From assembly GCF_905404315.1 (NCBI RefSeq), contig NC_066265.1, forward strand, positions 11,703,501 through 11,767,500: a stretch of DNA of 64,000 nt, given 5' to 3'. The stretch comes from Leptidea sinapis. Lineage: Eukaryota > Arthropoda > Insecta > Lepidoptera > Pieridae. The notes under the pieces are model-generated. The model did no database searches. It was not told the DNA's origin and saw only the letters and a program-made list of their open reading frames with translations. Positions 40,799-50,514 of the stretch are shown here, one piece after another; position 1 is the first letter of the stretch; each line of letters starts with the position of its first letter. Position numbers and translations under genes: made by a program.

Positions 40799-41522
40799 TC
40801 TATATATATAAAAATGAATTGCTGTTCGTTAGTCCCGCTAAAACTCGAGAACGGCTGGACCGATTTGGCTAATTTTGGTCTTGAATTATTTGTGGAAGTC
40901 CAGGGAAGGTTTAAAAGGTGAATAAATATGAAAATTCTCGGCAAAAATAAATATAAAAAAAAAATCTGTTTTTCCTTTGATTAGTTCCCCGTCGTTTAGA
41001 AATCAGATTGAAAGAATAATTTAATAAAAATAACTAATTAGATTTTATATATCTTTCTTTCTAAATGATACTAAGCACTTTGTGGCCAACATTCAGAAAT
41101 ATAACACCTGTTTCCAGGTGACATCTATTTTGCATACCCGTCAATGATTAATCTACGAACCTGTACCTGTCGTACTACAAAGCTGTGGAATGAACTTCCT
41201 TGTGCGGTGTTTCCGTGACGATACGACATGGGTACCTTCAAAAAAAGCGCGTACACCTTCCTTAAAGGCCGGCAACGCTCTTGTGATTCCTCTGGTGTTG
41301 CAAGAGATTGTGGGCGGCGGTGATCACGTAACAACAGGTGACCCATACGCTCGTTTGTCCTGCTATTCCATAAAAAAAAACCTAGATAATTATAAAATAA
41401 CTATATAATCTAAATATATAGTCTGAGAATCGGTCGTCATTTATTTTTTATATCCCAAAAATTTTAATTATTAATTTTCTTATTACTTTATATGGCAATA
41501 CAACGTTTGCTGGATCAACTAG
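40799..41522 (+). mobile_element. Chimeric Helitron carrying a LINE J 3' end
   Basis: Starts A|TCTATATATATAAAAATGA ATTGCTGTTCGTTAGTC and CTCGAGAACGGCTGGACCGA, as in 60717-61136. Ends GGCAATACAACGTTTGCTGG ATCAACTAG|T, as in type 5. The middle contains the LINE J tail (41170-41382). Host A before and T after fit Helitron integration. 724 bp. Confidence 0.8.
41165..41385 (+). mobile_element. LINE J 3' end, copy inside a Helitron
   Basis: ACTACAAAGCTGTGGAATGA, CTTCCTTGTGCGGTGTTTCC, TTAAAGGCCGGCAACGCTC, GATTGTGGGCGGCGGTGATC and TGTCCTGCTATTCCATAAAA. It is cut to the last 215 bp and retains the A-rich end. Confidence 0.88.
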
Positions 41523-41529
41523 TAAATTG

Positions 41530-41970
41530 TAATAATTTATTTCTCTTGACTCGCATATCTTAGCGCCTCAATATTTTTTGTATATACATCGTATAAACTT
41601 AAGTTTATAATTAATATAAACTTGTACTTGTACGATGCTTCCTTCATTTTCAAATTACATGGGTCAATTCTCGCCATCCTCCTTTTAAGAGACATGACCG
41701 TGTCTCTGGGTCACAATACCTGATAAAATTCTTTTATAAGCCTAAACAATTCTCAATTCGCTGGTAAACATTATTCTTCCAAGCATCAATAGTAAACAAA
41801 GCTATTTTCATCGTCTCCGCGGTACAGAATTATGAAGGCAATTTATTACATGACTGACTCCAAATCGAAAGTAGCAACTATGCAGATATATATTTGGTAT
41901 TATATGATCTTGAGACATTATATATTATATCTTTAGATATTATTGGCTTTTTCTTATAAAAATATTGTAT
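41530..41970. other. AT-rich, nothing recognised
   Basis: No features seen. Confidence 0.3.
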
Positions 41971-41972
41971 TA

Positions 41973-42026
41973 CTAGTTGACCCGGCAGACGCTGTTCCGT
42001 ATGTACGGTCAATGCTATCGCTATAT
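41973..42026 (-). mobile_element. Helitron 3' end fragment
   Basis: A|CTAGTTGACCCGGCAGACG CTGTTCCGTATGT is the reverse of a Helitron terminus. Only about 50 bp remain before repeat K begins. Confidence 0.6.
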
Positions 42027-42290
42027 AAAAAAAAACAACCGACTTCAAAAACACTATTCCAAAACAATACATATAATGTGCACTAAAAAGTATAAAAATA
42101 ATTGCGTATTTTTATACAATCTAATTGATTAATCTAATTCTTGTTACGATTATTGTTATTTTTGGAATCGGTGTCCTTCCGCCGCGACCCGCTCACGCCT
42201 CTCGCCTCTTCACGACTCAAGCACATCTCACCTATAACTATGTATGTAGTAACAAACCTATCTAGGATGACACCGACTCCAAAAATTATA
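42027..42290 (+). repeat. Repeat K, copy 2
   Basis: ACAACCGACTTCAAAAACAC, ATTCCAAAACAATACATATA, TGCACTAAAAAGTATAA and TTTTTGGAATCGGTGTCC. A GC-rich insert follows (CTTCCGCCGCGACCCGC, 42176-42233), and the other half comes last (AGTAACAAACCTATCTAGGA, TGACACCGACTCC). Confidence 0.55.
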
Positions 42291-42299
42291 CCTTGTCCC

Positions 42300-42705
42300 T
42301 ATTTTATTTTCATAAACAAGTTTATGTTTGTTCTTCGTTACAATATGATTATTACAATTACTATAAAATCCGGTAATGTGCCCATATACGAGTGGCCATT
42401 CTATGAAAATTATACCAAACTTTGCAGCGTTAAATCTTGTTTCTTGAGAAAATTTTCAAGTAATTTGTTCACGTGTTAAATTAAATACAATAGTTTTAAC
42501 GTCTAAAGGACAAAGTTTCGTGTACGAGTTAATGTGGCCGGCTGAAACATTGAGTACGCTAACTTCTATCTAAAGTCATAACTGACGTTTATAATGCTTC
42601 TTTCTCGAAGGTCTCTTATTTCAGATGCTCCTAAATAGTATATTTCGAATATACTGCCTAATATTGTATGATTGATAATGCTGCCGTAATATAGTATTCC
42701 CTTTG
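42300..42705. other. AT-rich, nothing recognised
   Basis: The 112-codon frame spanning 42141-42479 overlaps repeat K and is taken as chance. Confidence 0.3.
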
Positions 42706-42711
42706 ATTAAC

Positions 42712-42957
42712 GCGAGTGTTACACATTTTAATAAAACACTTTTAAAGGATTAAAACGAGTGTAATTGTATCTATGTTTTTACATTAGATTTTTGCGTAAA
42801 AGTAACATTTTTTTTTCAAGACCTTTCCAGATCTCCTTTTCAGGGGGGCTCGTTTTCAGTCCCTTTGTAAGAATGTTACTTTTACGCAAAAGTCTAATGT
42901 AAAAACACAGTTACAATTACATGCGTTTTAATCCTTTAATAGCGTTTTATTTAAATG
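42712..42957. mobile_element. Foldback element F1, copy 1
   Basis: The left arm 42712-42805 (TTGATTAACGCGAGTGTTAC, ACTTTTAAAGGATTAAAACG, ACATTAGATTTTTGCGTAAA) is the reverse complement of the right arm 42870-42957. The ~60-bp spacer has CAAGACCTTTCCAGATCTCC and GGGGGGCTCGTTTTCAGTCC. The right arm lacks the last ~20 bp. Another copy is at 60593-61281. Confidence 0.8.
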
Positions 42958-43107
42958 CCGTGATATAACCAAATAAGTATATAGTATCTTTATAAGTTAT
43001 CAGTACTTACTCAAAATCTCTCTTATGTTTTCAAAAAATTGTTGTTAAATTTTTCTCAAGATTGTGCCCTTGGATAATTAATTAATCGATGAAATCAGGC
43101 CAGGCTC

Positions 43108-43518
43108 GTTAGTTGGAGGATTGGTCTCTGCTGCGCTCAAACTGGATACCGCAGGCGTAGTCGTAAAGTGCGGCCACTAATACTTCGCCCAAGTGGGCGT
43201 ACTCGGGCAAGTCTCGAATAATGTGTGATGCTGATGTGCCACATGTTCTGTTAAACTTAGCTAATAATTGAAACTAAAATACCCGGTCACGTAGTATAAG
43301 TTTGTAAAAATAATACTAAAAGAAATAAGAAAGACACTGGGATTATATATCATCAGTAAGTATTATGTATTTTAAAATAACACGAAACGTATGTTACAAA
43401 ATTTGAAAGATGCCATTCCACACAAGCAACTAATACGAGTAGTTGCCGTAATCAAAAAGCTATTATTCTTAGGTTGCTAACTAGTTGGAGCGCAGCGGAG
43501 ACCAATCCTTAATCAACG
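43108..43518. mobile_element. hAT-like MITE, copy 2, with 8-bp target duplication
   Basis: Flanked by CCAGGCTC at 43100-43107 and 43519-43526. The inverted ends read GTTAGTTGGAGGATTGGTCT and GTTGATTAAGGATTGGTCTC, followed by CGCTGCGCTC.AACT. An 8-bp duplication with short inverted ends is the hAT pattern. 411 bp, non-coding, same family as 6343-6754. Confidence 0.85.
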
Positions 43519-43529
43519 CCAGGCTCATT

Positions 43530-43800
43530 CAAATTCAAATTCAAATTCAAATATTTTTATTCAAAATAGGATTTAAAATCACTTATTGAACGTCAAAAAC
43601 TGCCTCAGACCTGAGATGAATGCGCGCAAGAAACTCAGCGGGCTTTTTTTTATATAAAATATGGATTACAATGTGATATCGTACAATAAACATTTATGAT
43701 TAAAGAGCCTGAGGGTGTTCGCTTTATTCCCAGTCCGTGGTGTGATTAAGAAAATCGTTTATTCTATAATAACCTTTCCCACACAAACGTTTCAAAAATG
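43530..43800 (-). mobile_element. LINE B 3' end, copy 6
   Basis: It starts at the left with (TTCAAA)n (ATTCAAATTCAAATTCAAAT), then ACTGCCTCAGACCTGAGATG, AAGAAACTCAGCGGGC and GAGCCTGAGGGTGTTCGC and ends near CTTTCCCACACAAACG. It lies directly beside the hAT-like MITE. Confidence 0.85.
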
Positions 43801-43831
43801 CTCGAACAAATGTTTATAAATTATTCCTTAC

Positions 43832-43998
43832 TTTAGTGTGCGTTACAAGCTACGTCTTTCACTCGCGATTTGTATGTCACTTTGTGTTCGTGTGTGTGCA
43901 TTGCTTAAAATAGCGGTCATAAACTGTCAACCTCCATTCTTTTCAACTTTTTCACAGCTATCATTGTCTGTACGTATAAATGATCTAAGATTTCGACT
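43832..43998 (+). mobile_element. T-MITE, copy 5, partial
   Basis: TTTAGTGTGCGTTACAAGCT, ACTCGCGATTTGTATGTCAC, TTTTTCACAGCTATCATTGT and CTGTACGTATAAATGATCTA. The left inverted end is missing. Confidence 0.7.
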
Positions 43999-44094
43999 AA
44001 CGAAATTTTTCGTATAGTTGTTTAGCTATCCTGAGAAATAATGTCATTAACTGAAAAAGCTAAACATCAATCATGTACATGAACACTCCAATAT

Positions 44095-44425
44095 AATGAT
44101 AATAATCAAGCTTTATTTATTCCTCCATATTTTTCCATTTTTCTCTATCCTGTCCTGTTTTCATCCATTCCTTTCCTGCTATCTCTTTTATGTCGTCGAC
44201 CCACTCTCTTTCGTCTCCTGAGTCTTCCAACTTGTCTTTTTCCTATCGGCCACTTCCATTTTGTTATCTTCAGTGTCCATCTTTTGTCTTTTACTCTACA
44301 GATATGTCCAGCCCACTGCCATTTTTGCTTTAAAGCATATTCAAGAGCATCTGAAAACTTGTATTTTTTTTTTCTTATAATTTCGCTTGTTATTTTTTGT
44401 ATTTTCTTTAGCTTTAGGATGCTTC
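44095..44425 (-). pseudogene. LINE E ORF2 C-terminal remnant
   Basis: The minus strand has an open frame reading KYKFSDALEYALKQKWQWAG, HICRVKDKRWTLKITKWKW, then RRRKRVGRRHKRDSRKGMDE and NRTG. With a frame change it ends GKEWMKTGQDREKWKNMEE and a stop near 44125. KW.WAGHI.R..D.RW and the GR.W...DR..W..MEE ending are typical of LINE ORF2 C-termini. The family differs from LINE D. A TTATTATCATTAT-like tail follows at the left. Confidence 0.75.
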
Positions 44426-45088
44426 GTTCCATTTCGTGGTCATCTGGAAGGCAAAGCCAAATTGGCTTCAAAGAAACTGGGCGTCATTAATAGAGCACGG
44501 CAATACTTCAAGCCGGCCCACATACTAGCGCTCTACAAAGCGCAGATCCGGCCACAAATAGAGTATTGCTGTCATCTCTGGTCTGGCGCACCCCAGTATC
44601 AGCTCCATTTGAGATCCGCGTGCAACGCAGAGCAGCTCGAATTGTCGGGGACCCAGTGCTCTGTGAACGGCTGGATCACTTGGTGTTGCGTAGAGACGTC
44701 GCTTCATTGTGTGTCTTCTACCGCATTTATCACGGGGAGTGTTCCGAAGAGCTGTTTAACCTGATTCCTGCCGCCGAATTCCACCTTCGCACGACACGCC
44801 ACAAGTTAGGATATCATCCTCACCATCTGGATGTGTGGCGGTCCTCCACAGTGCGGTTTTCAAGGAGCTTTCTTCCACGTACTACAAAGCTGTGGAATGT
44901 GCTTCCTTGTGCGGTGTTTCCGGGACGATACGACATGGGTGCCTTCAAAAAAAGCGCGTACGCCTTCCTTAAAGGCCGGCAACGCTTCTGTGATTCCTCT
45001 GGTGTTGCAAGAGATTGTGGGCGGTGGTGATCACTTAACAACAGGTGACCCGTACGCTCGTTTGTCCTCCTATTCCATAAAAAAAATC
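44425..45088 (+). pseudogene. LINE J 3' piece, longest copy
   Basis: VPFRGHLEGKAKLASKKLGV, INRARQYFKPAHILALYKAQ, IRPQIEYCCHLWSGAPQYQL and, after a frame change, RVQRRAARIVGDPVLCERLD, HLVLRRDVASLCVFYRIYHG, ECSEELFNLIPAAEFHLRTT and PRTTKLWNVLPCAVFPGRYD, then a short tail with poly-A at about 45080. This is the RT thumb and C-terminal part of a Jockey-clade ORF2. One 154-codon frame (44566-45030) is open without a stop. The copy is 5'-truncated and starts inside another LINE (E) running the opposite way. It ends about 25 bp before the host-exon candidate's stop codon. Confidence 0.9.
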
Positions 45089-45113
45089 TCTTTGTGTTGA
45101 TGTAATTTTGATT

Positions 45114-45274
45114 TTATTTGTGTAAACCCATGTTTGACTTCTTTATGTTAGGCTTGGCAGAAGGCATGTATCCATCATAATCTTTTTTTGTATCAAGCTG
45201 TAATCTCAGTGGAGAATTTCTTTTTGTGCCTAAAATTTTTTCCAAGTTATGTTCACTCTTCCAGCGGGCTACCC
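45114..45274 (-). CDS. Candidate last coding exon of an unknown minus-strand gene
   Basis: Reading leftward, a possible 3' splice site (CTTTACAAAAG|GG, boundary at 45275) is followed by 53 open codons. They read VARWKSEHNLEKILGTKRNS, PLRLQLDTKKDYDGYMPSAK and PNIKKSNMGLHK, then TAA at 45114-45116. The peptide is lysine-rich, has no low-complexity runs and differs in composition from every repeat around it. No other copy exists in the window, as expected of a host gene rather than a transposon. LINE J's poly-A end sits at 45088, inside what would be the 3' untranslated region. Upstream exons would lie at higher coordinates; I could not find one with confidence. The family was not recognised. 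Confidence 0.45.
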
Positions 45275-45289
45275 CTTTTGTAAAGCAAA

Positions 45290-46005
45290 ATTATGTCGGA
45301 TTTGCACATACACAATACACAATAACTAACTTAATTTTTTTACCACTTTTCATTTATTACATCTGGCTTACATTTACATTTTATCTTTATCTAATATAAT
45401 AAAATTATCTATCTATATCATACACATTAAAAGCAAAGAAACCTTAAAATCTTCGTTAAATCTCGTATTGTTCACTGTAATCCACTTAATCTGTTTGTCG
45501 TTTGAGACTTGAAAATCAAATGTAATTTTCAATCATTATCATTCTTTTCTGTGCGTTTTTTTATTGCAATGAGCGCCAAATGGTTTCGAAGCGTTGATAA
45601 TGTTTAAATTAACATTAAAATAGTATTGTACAATAATTAATTAAATAGTACATTTAAATTTTGAATTTAAAGCATAAGAAAAATATGCCCGGTTGTCTAT
45701 TTAGGGTGTTGGTTTTTATTATCATCGCAATTATTGCCAAAAACAAAATTAAAATTTGCTTGAAATAATTCGCTATTTTGAAACTTTATTGTCTTTGCTT
45801 TATGAAAATCTCGGTGATCATATCTCTATGGAAAGATCTATTCATCATAACGGTGTTCTATTTAAATAACAATTTAATGTATTTTTTTTAATATTTTTCA
45901 CTTAACTTACCTACACCTAATTCAAGCACTGGTATCTTCCTAACCTTTATATGTCGATATGTTTTTACTATCCTTATGGCTTTAGTTAGGATTTACGACA
46001 AACTA
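45290..46005. other. AT-rich, nothing recognised
   Basis: If the exon at 45114-45274 is real, this would be intron. No further exon was seen. Confidence 0.3.
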
Positions 46006-46007
46006 GC

Positions 46008-46460
46008 TTTTACCTACGACTTCGTCCGCGTTGAATGGTTACTTTGGGCAATATTGGATACTTTTCAAATAGTACATACAAACTGCTTTCCGTTGCTGGC
46101 AGCACTCTTCTATGACACAGTGCATATCCCTTGTCATTGTGGACAGTCTCTTTAATAGTATTTCCCTGTGAACTTAAATCTCCTGTTTCATCCCCATGCA
46201 GGTTAAAGTTTAAAAAATGCTCGAACAAATGATTATAAATTATTCCTTATCAAGTGCCTAAATACAAAGTTTAATATTTTTATCTCCGATGATGACGAAT
46301 TTCCATACAAACTGCCATAATTTCAACCCCTCCATTTATTTTTTTGCAATAAAAGGTAGCCTATATCCTTTTTCAGGCTCTAGTCTATCTCTGTACTAAA
46401 TTTTATCAAAATCAGTTCGGTGGTTTAGGTGTCAAAGCGTAACAAACTTACATTATGATG
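46008..46460. repeat. Dispersed lepidopteran 'gacttcgtccgcg' repeat
   Basis: CTACGACTTCGTCCGCGTTG at the left and GGTAGCCTATATCCTTTTTC, AGGCTCTAGTCTATCTCTGT, ATCAAAATCAGTTCGGTGG and GTCAAAGCGTAACAAAC at the right are words of a very common lepidopteran repeat. A 30-bp word (AATGCTCGAACAAATG.TTATAAATTATTCC) is shared with 43800-43830. Confidence 0.55.
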
Positions 46461-46464
46461 TTAG

Positions 46465-46822
46465 AAAAGTTGTATCACTTGTGTTTTTGATATCTAGTAA
46501 ATTTTTGAGACAATCGTACATCTTAGTGGTGGCTGTTATAGTGTTGTAATAATCCTTTGCTTTCATAGATATAGTTCAAGATTATATAAAACGTATAACA
46601 ATATAGAAAAGAACAAGATCCTGGAAGCAAATTAATACTCATGCGAAAAGGAAACTAATGTTCCGCAACGCTCTTCGTTGGAATCAGGAAATCCTTCACG
46701 GAGAATCATTCTTGGAGAATTGAAGACAATGAAAAATTGTTTTAATTAAAATCTCCAGACTTTGCCCAGCACTCAACCTTTTTACTTAGTATTAAATATA
46801 CTTGATAACTATATAATTACCT
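46465..46822. other. AT-rich, nothing recognised
   Basis: No features seen. Confidence 0.3.
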
Positions 46823-46823
46823 A

Positions 46824-46848
46824 GCTGACCTAATATACGCTGTAAATA
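46824..46848 (-). mobile_element. Helitron 3' end scrap
   Basis: CCTAGCTGACCTAATATACG is a degraded CTAGCTGACCC terminus. LINE J follows at once. Confidence 0.4.
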
Positions 46849-47082
46849 GTATTTTTTTTATGGAATAGGAGGACAAACGAGTGTACGGGTCACCTGTTGT
46901 TAAGTGATCACCGCCACCCACAATCTCTTGCAACACCAGAGGCATCACAGGAGCGTTGCCGGCCTTTAAGGAAGGTGTACGCGCTTTTTTTTGAAGTTAA
47001 CCATGTCGTATCGTCCCGTAAACACCGCACAAGGAAGTTCATTCCACAGCTTTGTAGTACGTGGAAGAAAGCTCCTTGAATA
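46849..47082 (-). mobile_element. LINE J 3' end
   Basis: TTTTTTTTATGGAATAGGAG, GTCACCTGTTGTTAAGTGAT, CAGGAGCGTTGCCGGCCTTT, AACACCGCACAAGGAAGTTC and GGAAGAAAGCTCCTTGAA. Cut at its 5' side at AGCTCCTTGAA, where AT-rich DNA begins. Confidence 0.88.
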
Positions 47083-47084
47083 TA

Positions 47085-47438
47085 TTTATTTATTTAGAAA
47101 TACCAACATTTGTTTACATTGATGCATTACATTTTTATAATACAGACTAAATATTATAATGTAACAAACAATTACAGGTATCTACCACATGCTTTAATAA
47201 TTTTCACAAAGTAAATATTAGTTTGAGAGGAAAAAAAAACTTATATGCTTATTATTGGTAGTAGTAAAGGTATCGGAAATGTGTAATCAAAATTAATGTG
47301 TTACCGAATCGTACTTCTGAATGATTTTATAATATGTTGTAAAAAAATGATAAGGATTAATATCGCATTTGTGTAAACAGCTATTACATTACCGCTTCAT
47401 TATTGCCAACTTTTAAAGTATTCAAATGGATATCTTAT
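47085..47438. other. AT-rich, nothing recognised
   Basis: No features seen. Confidence 0.3.
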
Positions 47439-47439
47439 C

Positions 47440-47742
47440 CTCAAGAGATAGAAATATACTATCGCGTACTGTATCTGTAGATATATATCTCAAAGAGTTT
47501 GGACAGCGTTTCCATTGAAAGCTCCTAGGTGGCTCATTTTTTTCCAACAACTCCAATGAATTTCTTTAATGTATACAAAAATGAACACAAAAACTTTACA
47601 AATTATCTACTTAAACCTTCCTCGAGAACCACGTTATCCATTGGTAAATACAGTATGAAAATCGGTGCAGTAGTTTTTGAGTTTATCGCTAACAGACAGA
47701 CAGACAGACGTGGCGCAGGACTTCGTTTTATCTTATAAAAAA
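47440..47742 (-). mobile_element. Helitron, type 4, partial
   Basis: The minus strand has the CTGT repeat, GCGATAAACTCAAAAACTAC, TGCACCGATTTTCATACTG, ATGAGCCACCTAGGAGCTTT and AAACGCTGTCCAAAC in the same order as 22120-22380. The CTAG end is missing. It lies head to head with a type-5 Helitron. Confidence 0.65.
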
Positions 47743-47747
47743 AAATC

Positions 47748-48166
47748 TCGTGTCACAATTTTAGTTACCTTACTCCTCCGAAACGGCTTTACTGATTTTT
47801 ACCAAATTTTATATGCTCAGTAGGTCTGAGAATCGGCTATCTATTTTTCATACCCCTAAGTGATAAGGGTTGTTCACCCTTAACATTTCTTTTTTAATTT
47901 TTGGACAATTTTTTTATTTTTATTTTACTATGATTCAAAATTAAAAAATACACACAACTTCAAATTTTAACGGTTTACGATCAACACCTATTTTAATATT
48001 ATTCAATTCCATCCACAGATACGCAATAGAGTTGCAAGATGGCAATGGAATACAATAATTGTAGTACGATATATTTGGTAGGTCTGAGAATCGGTTGCAC
48101 CAAAATTTTAATAATTGACTTGTTTTATATGTTATATGGCATTACGACGTTTGCTGGGCCAGCTAG
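47748..48166 (+). mobile_element. Helitron, type 5
   Basis: AAATCTCGTGTCACAATTTT, CTCCTCCGAAACGGCTT, GTAGGTCTGAGAATCGGCTA (twice, 47821 and 48079) and an end ATGGCATTACGACGTTTGCT GGGCCAGCTAG|T. The 5' TC is lost. Confidence 0.75.
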
Positions 48167-48169
48167 TGT

Positions 48170-48628
48170 TATATATTATTGTAGTGAAGCTTCTAGTGAG
48201 ATATAACCTCACTCGGGATGTCTTTTGTCTCTTTTACTCTCAACATACTTGAGCCGTTAAATTTAAGTCGTGCACTTACATAAGATTTATGACGCAAACT
48301 TTGACTCTCTCAATTAATTTTCGCAATTTCATTTAACGACAATACTAAAGCATGTGGAGGCTAAATTAATTTTCAGGATTTAAATGATAATTAGATTCGA
48401 GTCTTACTTGTAACAAATAAAGGTATATAAGACGAAAATAAACATATTAATATTGTGGTTTTCTGTATAAATTTTGTAAGGTACATTTAATTTAGATACA
48501 TTACATTTTTATTATTTTTCTTTAAAGACAGACTATGTACCTATGTGTGTTATTTTATTTGTAAGAGACGATCACTGATCTCTAATCAACGTCATTTATC
48601 TATCGATGATTAATTTAGCAATCGTTTT
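48170..48628. other. AT-rich, nothing recognised
   Basis: No features seen. Confidence 0.3.
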
Positions 48629-48630
48629 AC

Positions 48631-48892
48631 GGCCGTTCCCAATATTCAGTCTATCTCCGTTTGTGGCCTACTTGAGATAAAAATCGTAACTATCGTTGAC
48701 TTTTCTGTCCCAATGAACTTGTCGACGGTAACTCACCTAATCCGTACACGCTGTGTGTCAATAGAGAACGTATAGCTTACCAGCGATAGAAGTTTGTATG
48801 GAAATTGCAATTCACGCATCCCAATATAAGACGATAAGAATGACTTATCGGGTATATTGGGACAGCTTCAGATTATTGATAGCTAATTAGTG
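48631..48892 (-). mobile_element. P1 MITE, copy 1, one end missing
   Basis: GGCCGTTCCCAATATTCAGT, CTACTTGAGATAAAAATCGT, TGTCCCAATGAACTTGTCGA and CGCATCCCAATATAAGACGA. It stops at AGCTAATTAG, about 45 bp short of the second terminal repeat. Confidence 0.8.
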
Positions 48893-48894
48893 AC

Positions 48895-49078
48895 CTCAGG
48901 CTAATATTATAAACTGACCTGAATCTGAAACAGCTGACCAATGTCGGCCATTTTGTCATTGTCATAGCAATACCTCACCCCATATTTTTTATTCGCCTAT
49001 TATAGACAGTCTATAGTCATTGGCTTATTCCATAAATTTATTGGAAAAATACGTTCCGTAGATCGCTAATAACACAGA
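48895..49078. other. Unassigned spacer
   Basis: No family recognised. Confidence 0.3.
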
Positions 49079-49079
49079 G

Positions 49080-49405
49080 TAGGTATGTATATGCTTCTAC
49101 AATATGATCCTGGAAAATGTACAAAACAAATGTGTTACGAAATGTGTGTGGGAAAGGTTATTATAGCATAAACGATTTTCTTGATGACACCATGGACTGG
49201 GAATAAAGCGAACACCCTCAGGCTCTTTGATTATAAATGTATATTGTACCATATTACATTGTAATCCATATTTTATATTTAAAAAAAAGCCCGCTTAGTT
49301 TCTTGCGCCCATTCTTCTCAGGTCTGAGGCAGTCTCTTTTGAATAGGTGGTAGTTTTTGACGTCCAATAAGTGATTTTAAATCCTATTTTGAATAAAAAT
49401 AATAC
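49080..49405 (+). mobile_element. LINE B 3' end, copy 7
   Basis: TGGAAAATGTACAAAACAAA, TGTGTGGGAAAGGTTATTAT, ATAAACGATTTTCTTGATGA, CACCCTCAGGCTCTTTGATT and GTCTGAGGCAGTCTCTTTTG. The coding end has an internal deletion after NKCVTK. Confidence 0.85.
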
Positions 49406-49409
49406 TTAC

Positions 49410-49850
49410 GTATTTATTAATAGCTTTGCAAAAGTATGAAGCAATGATAGTATCTAGCTTGGCTCGCCCATTTAAGATTTTGATCGAATATTTTAATTGG
49501 CCGTTAGTGTTTTAATAGTTTATCAAATTAACGGTAAAAGTAATTTATTTCTATATAATCATAAATTTTACCATTAAACTTGCATTTTATTCAGTAAAGT
49601 TTCGCGTTAATTAGGATTATATTCCAGAAGGTATTTTAATACGCATTCAAGTTATCAAGGCTATTGTTGTCTCTGCCTTCATATTTATTCATAAAAGAGA
49701 CAAAATTGAAATTCGAACTTTATCAACGAACATCCAAATATCGAGATTAGTTAGCTAGGATCTTTAATAATAATAAGTTAAATATAGAATACGTCACACT
49801 GGGTACCTAACCTTGTACGACAACTTGTAAGTAATCACGAATTACGGCCC
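49410..49850. other. AT-rich, nothing recognised
   Basis: No features seen. Confidence 0.3.
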
Positions 49851-49853
49851 TTC

Positions 49854-50154
49854 CCAATATACTATCTACAGATAGCGATAAATTACAACCGACTACTGTC
49901 AGTAATTAGCTGTCAATAATCTGAAGCTGTCCCAATATACCCTATAAGTCATTCTTATCGCCTTATATTGGGACGCGTGAATTGTAACTTTCATACAAAC
50001 TTCTATCGCTGGTAAGCTATACGTCGTCCCATTGACAGACAGCGTGTACGGATAAGGTGAGTTACCATCGATAAGTTTATTGGGACAGAAAAGTCAACGA
50101 TAGTTACGATTTTTATCTCAAGTAAGATATAGACTGAATATTGGGAACGGCCGT
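49854..50154 (+). mobile_element. P1 MITE, copy 2
   Basis: CGGCCCTTCCCAATATACTA at the left and, in reverse, ACGGCCGTTCCCAATATTCA at the right. Internal words CTGTCCCAATATACCCTATA, CTTATATTGGGACGCGTGAA and TTATTGGGACAGAAAAGTCA. The body carries TCCCAATATA and TATTGGGA words. About 300 bp, non-coding. Confidence 0.85.
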
Positions 50155-50159
50155 TATAC

Positions 50160-50300
50160 ATTGAAACAACAATCGCGTAAGACACATGGCATCTTTGAAC
50201 ATTGGTTGTGAGAGGCTTTTACATTATATAAAAAAAAAATTGAAGAATTATTATTAGTGTTAACTTTAATTTAACTGTTGTAACATTTATTGAAGTAGGC
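50160..50300. other. AT-rich spacer
   Basis: No features seen. Confidence 0.3.
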
Positions 50301-50304
50301 GCTT

Positions 50305-50510
50305 CTTTGCGGAAATCCATAATTATCTAAATGTTTTGAGTTTTCTTTAGTGTTAATTTCGCCAATATTTGTCTTCAAAAAATTCGACACGTGCTTCGCC
50401 TCTACACGAGGCATCCAGAGGAGATGTTGACTCGGCAAACTCTGAAAATTGTTTGAAGACAAATGTTAGCGGAATTACACTAAAGAAAACTCAAAACATT
50501 TCGATATTTG
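50305..50510. repeat. Core repeat, copy 4, with an inverted second half
   Basis: On the minus strand GATGCCTCGTGTAGAGGCGA and AGCACGTGTCGAATTTTTTG. To the left lies GAGTTTTCTTTAGTGTTAAT and to the right its reverse (GAATTACACTAAAGAAAACTC, 50471-50491). The element's trailing part is thus present twice as an inverted repeat. Confidence 0.65.
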
Positions 50511-50514
50511 TTGT

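Noticed and set aside
42141..42479. 112-codon plus-strand open frame
   Set aside because: It runs from repeat K across its insert into AT-rich DNA, so it is not a single coding unit.
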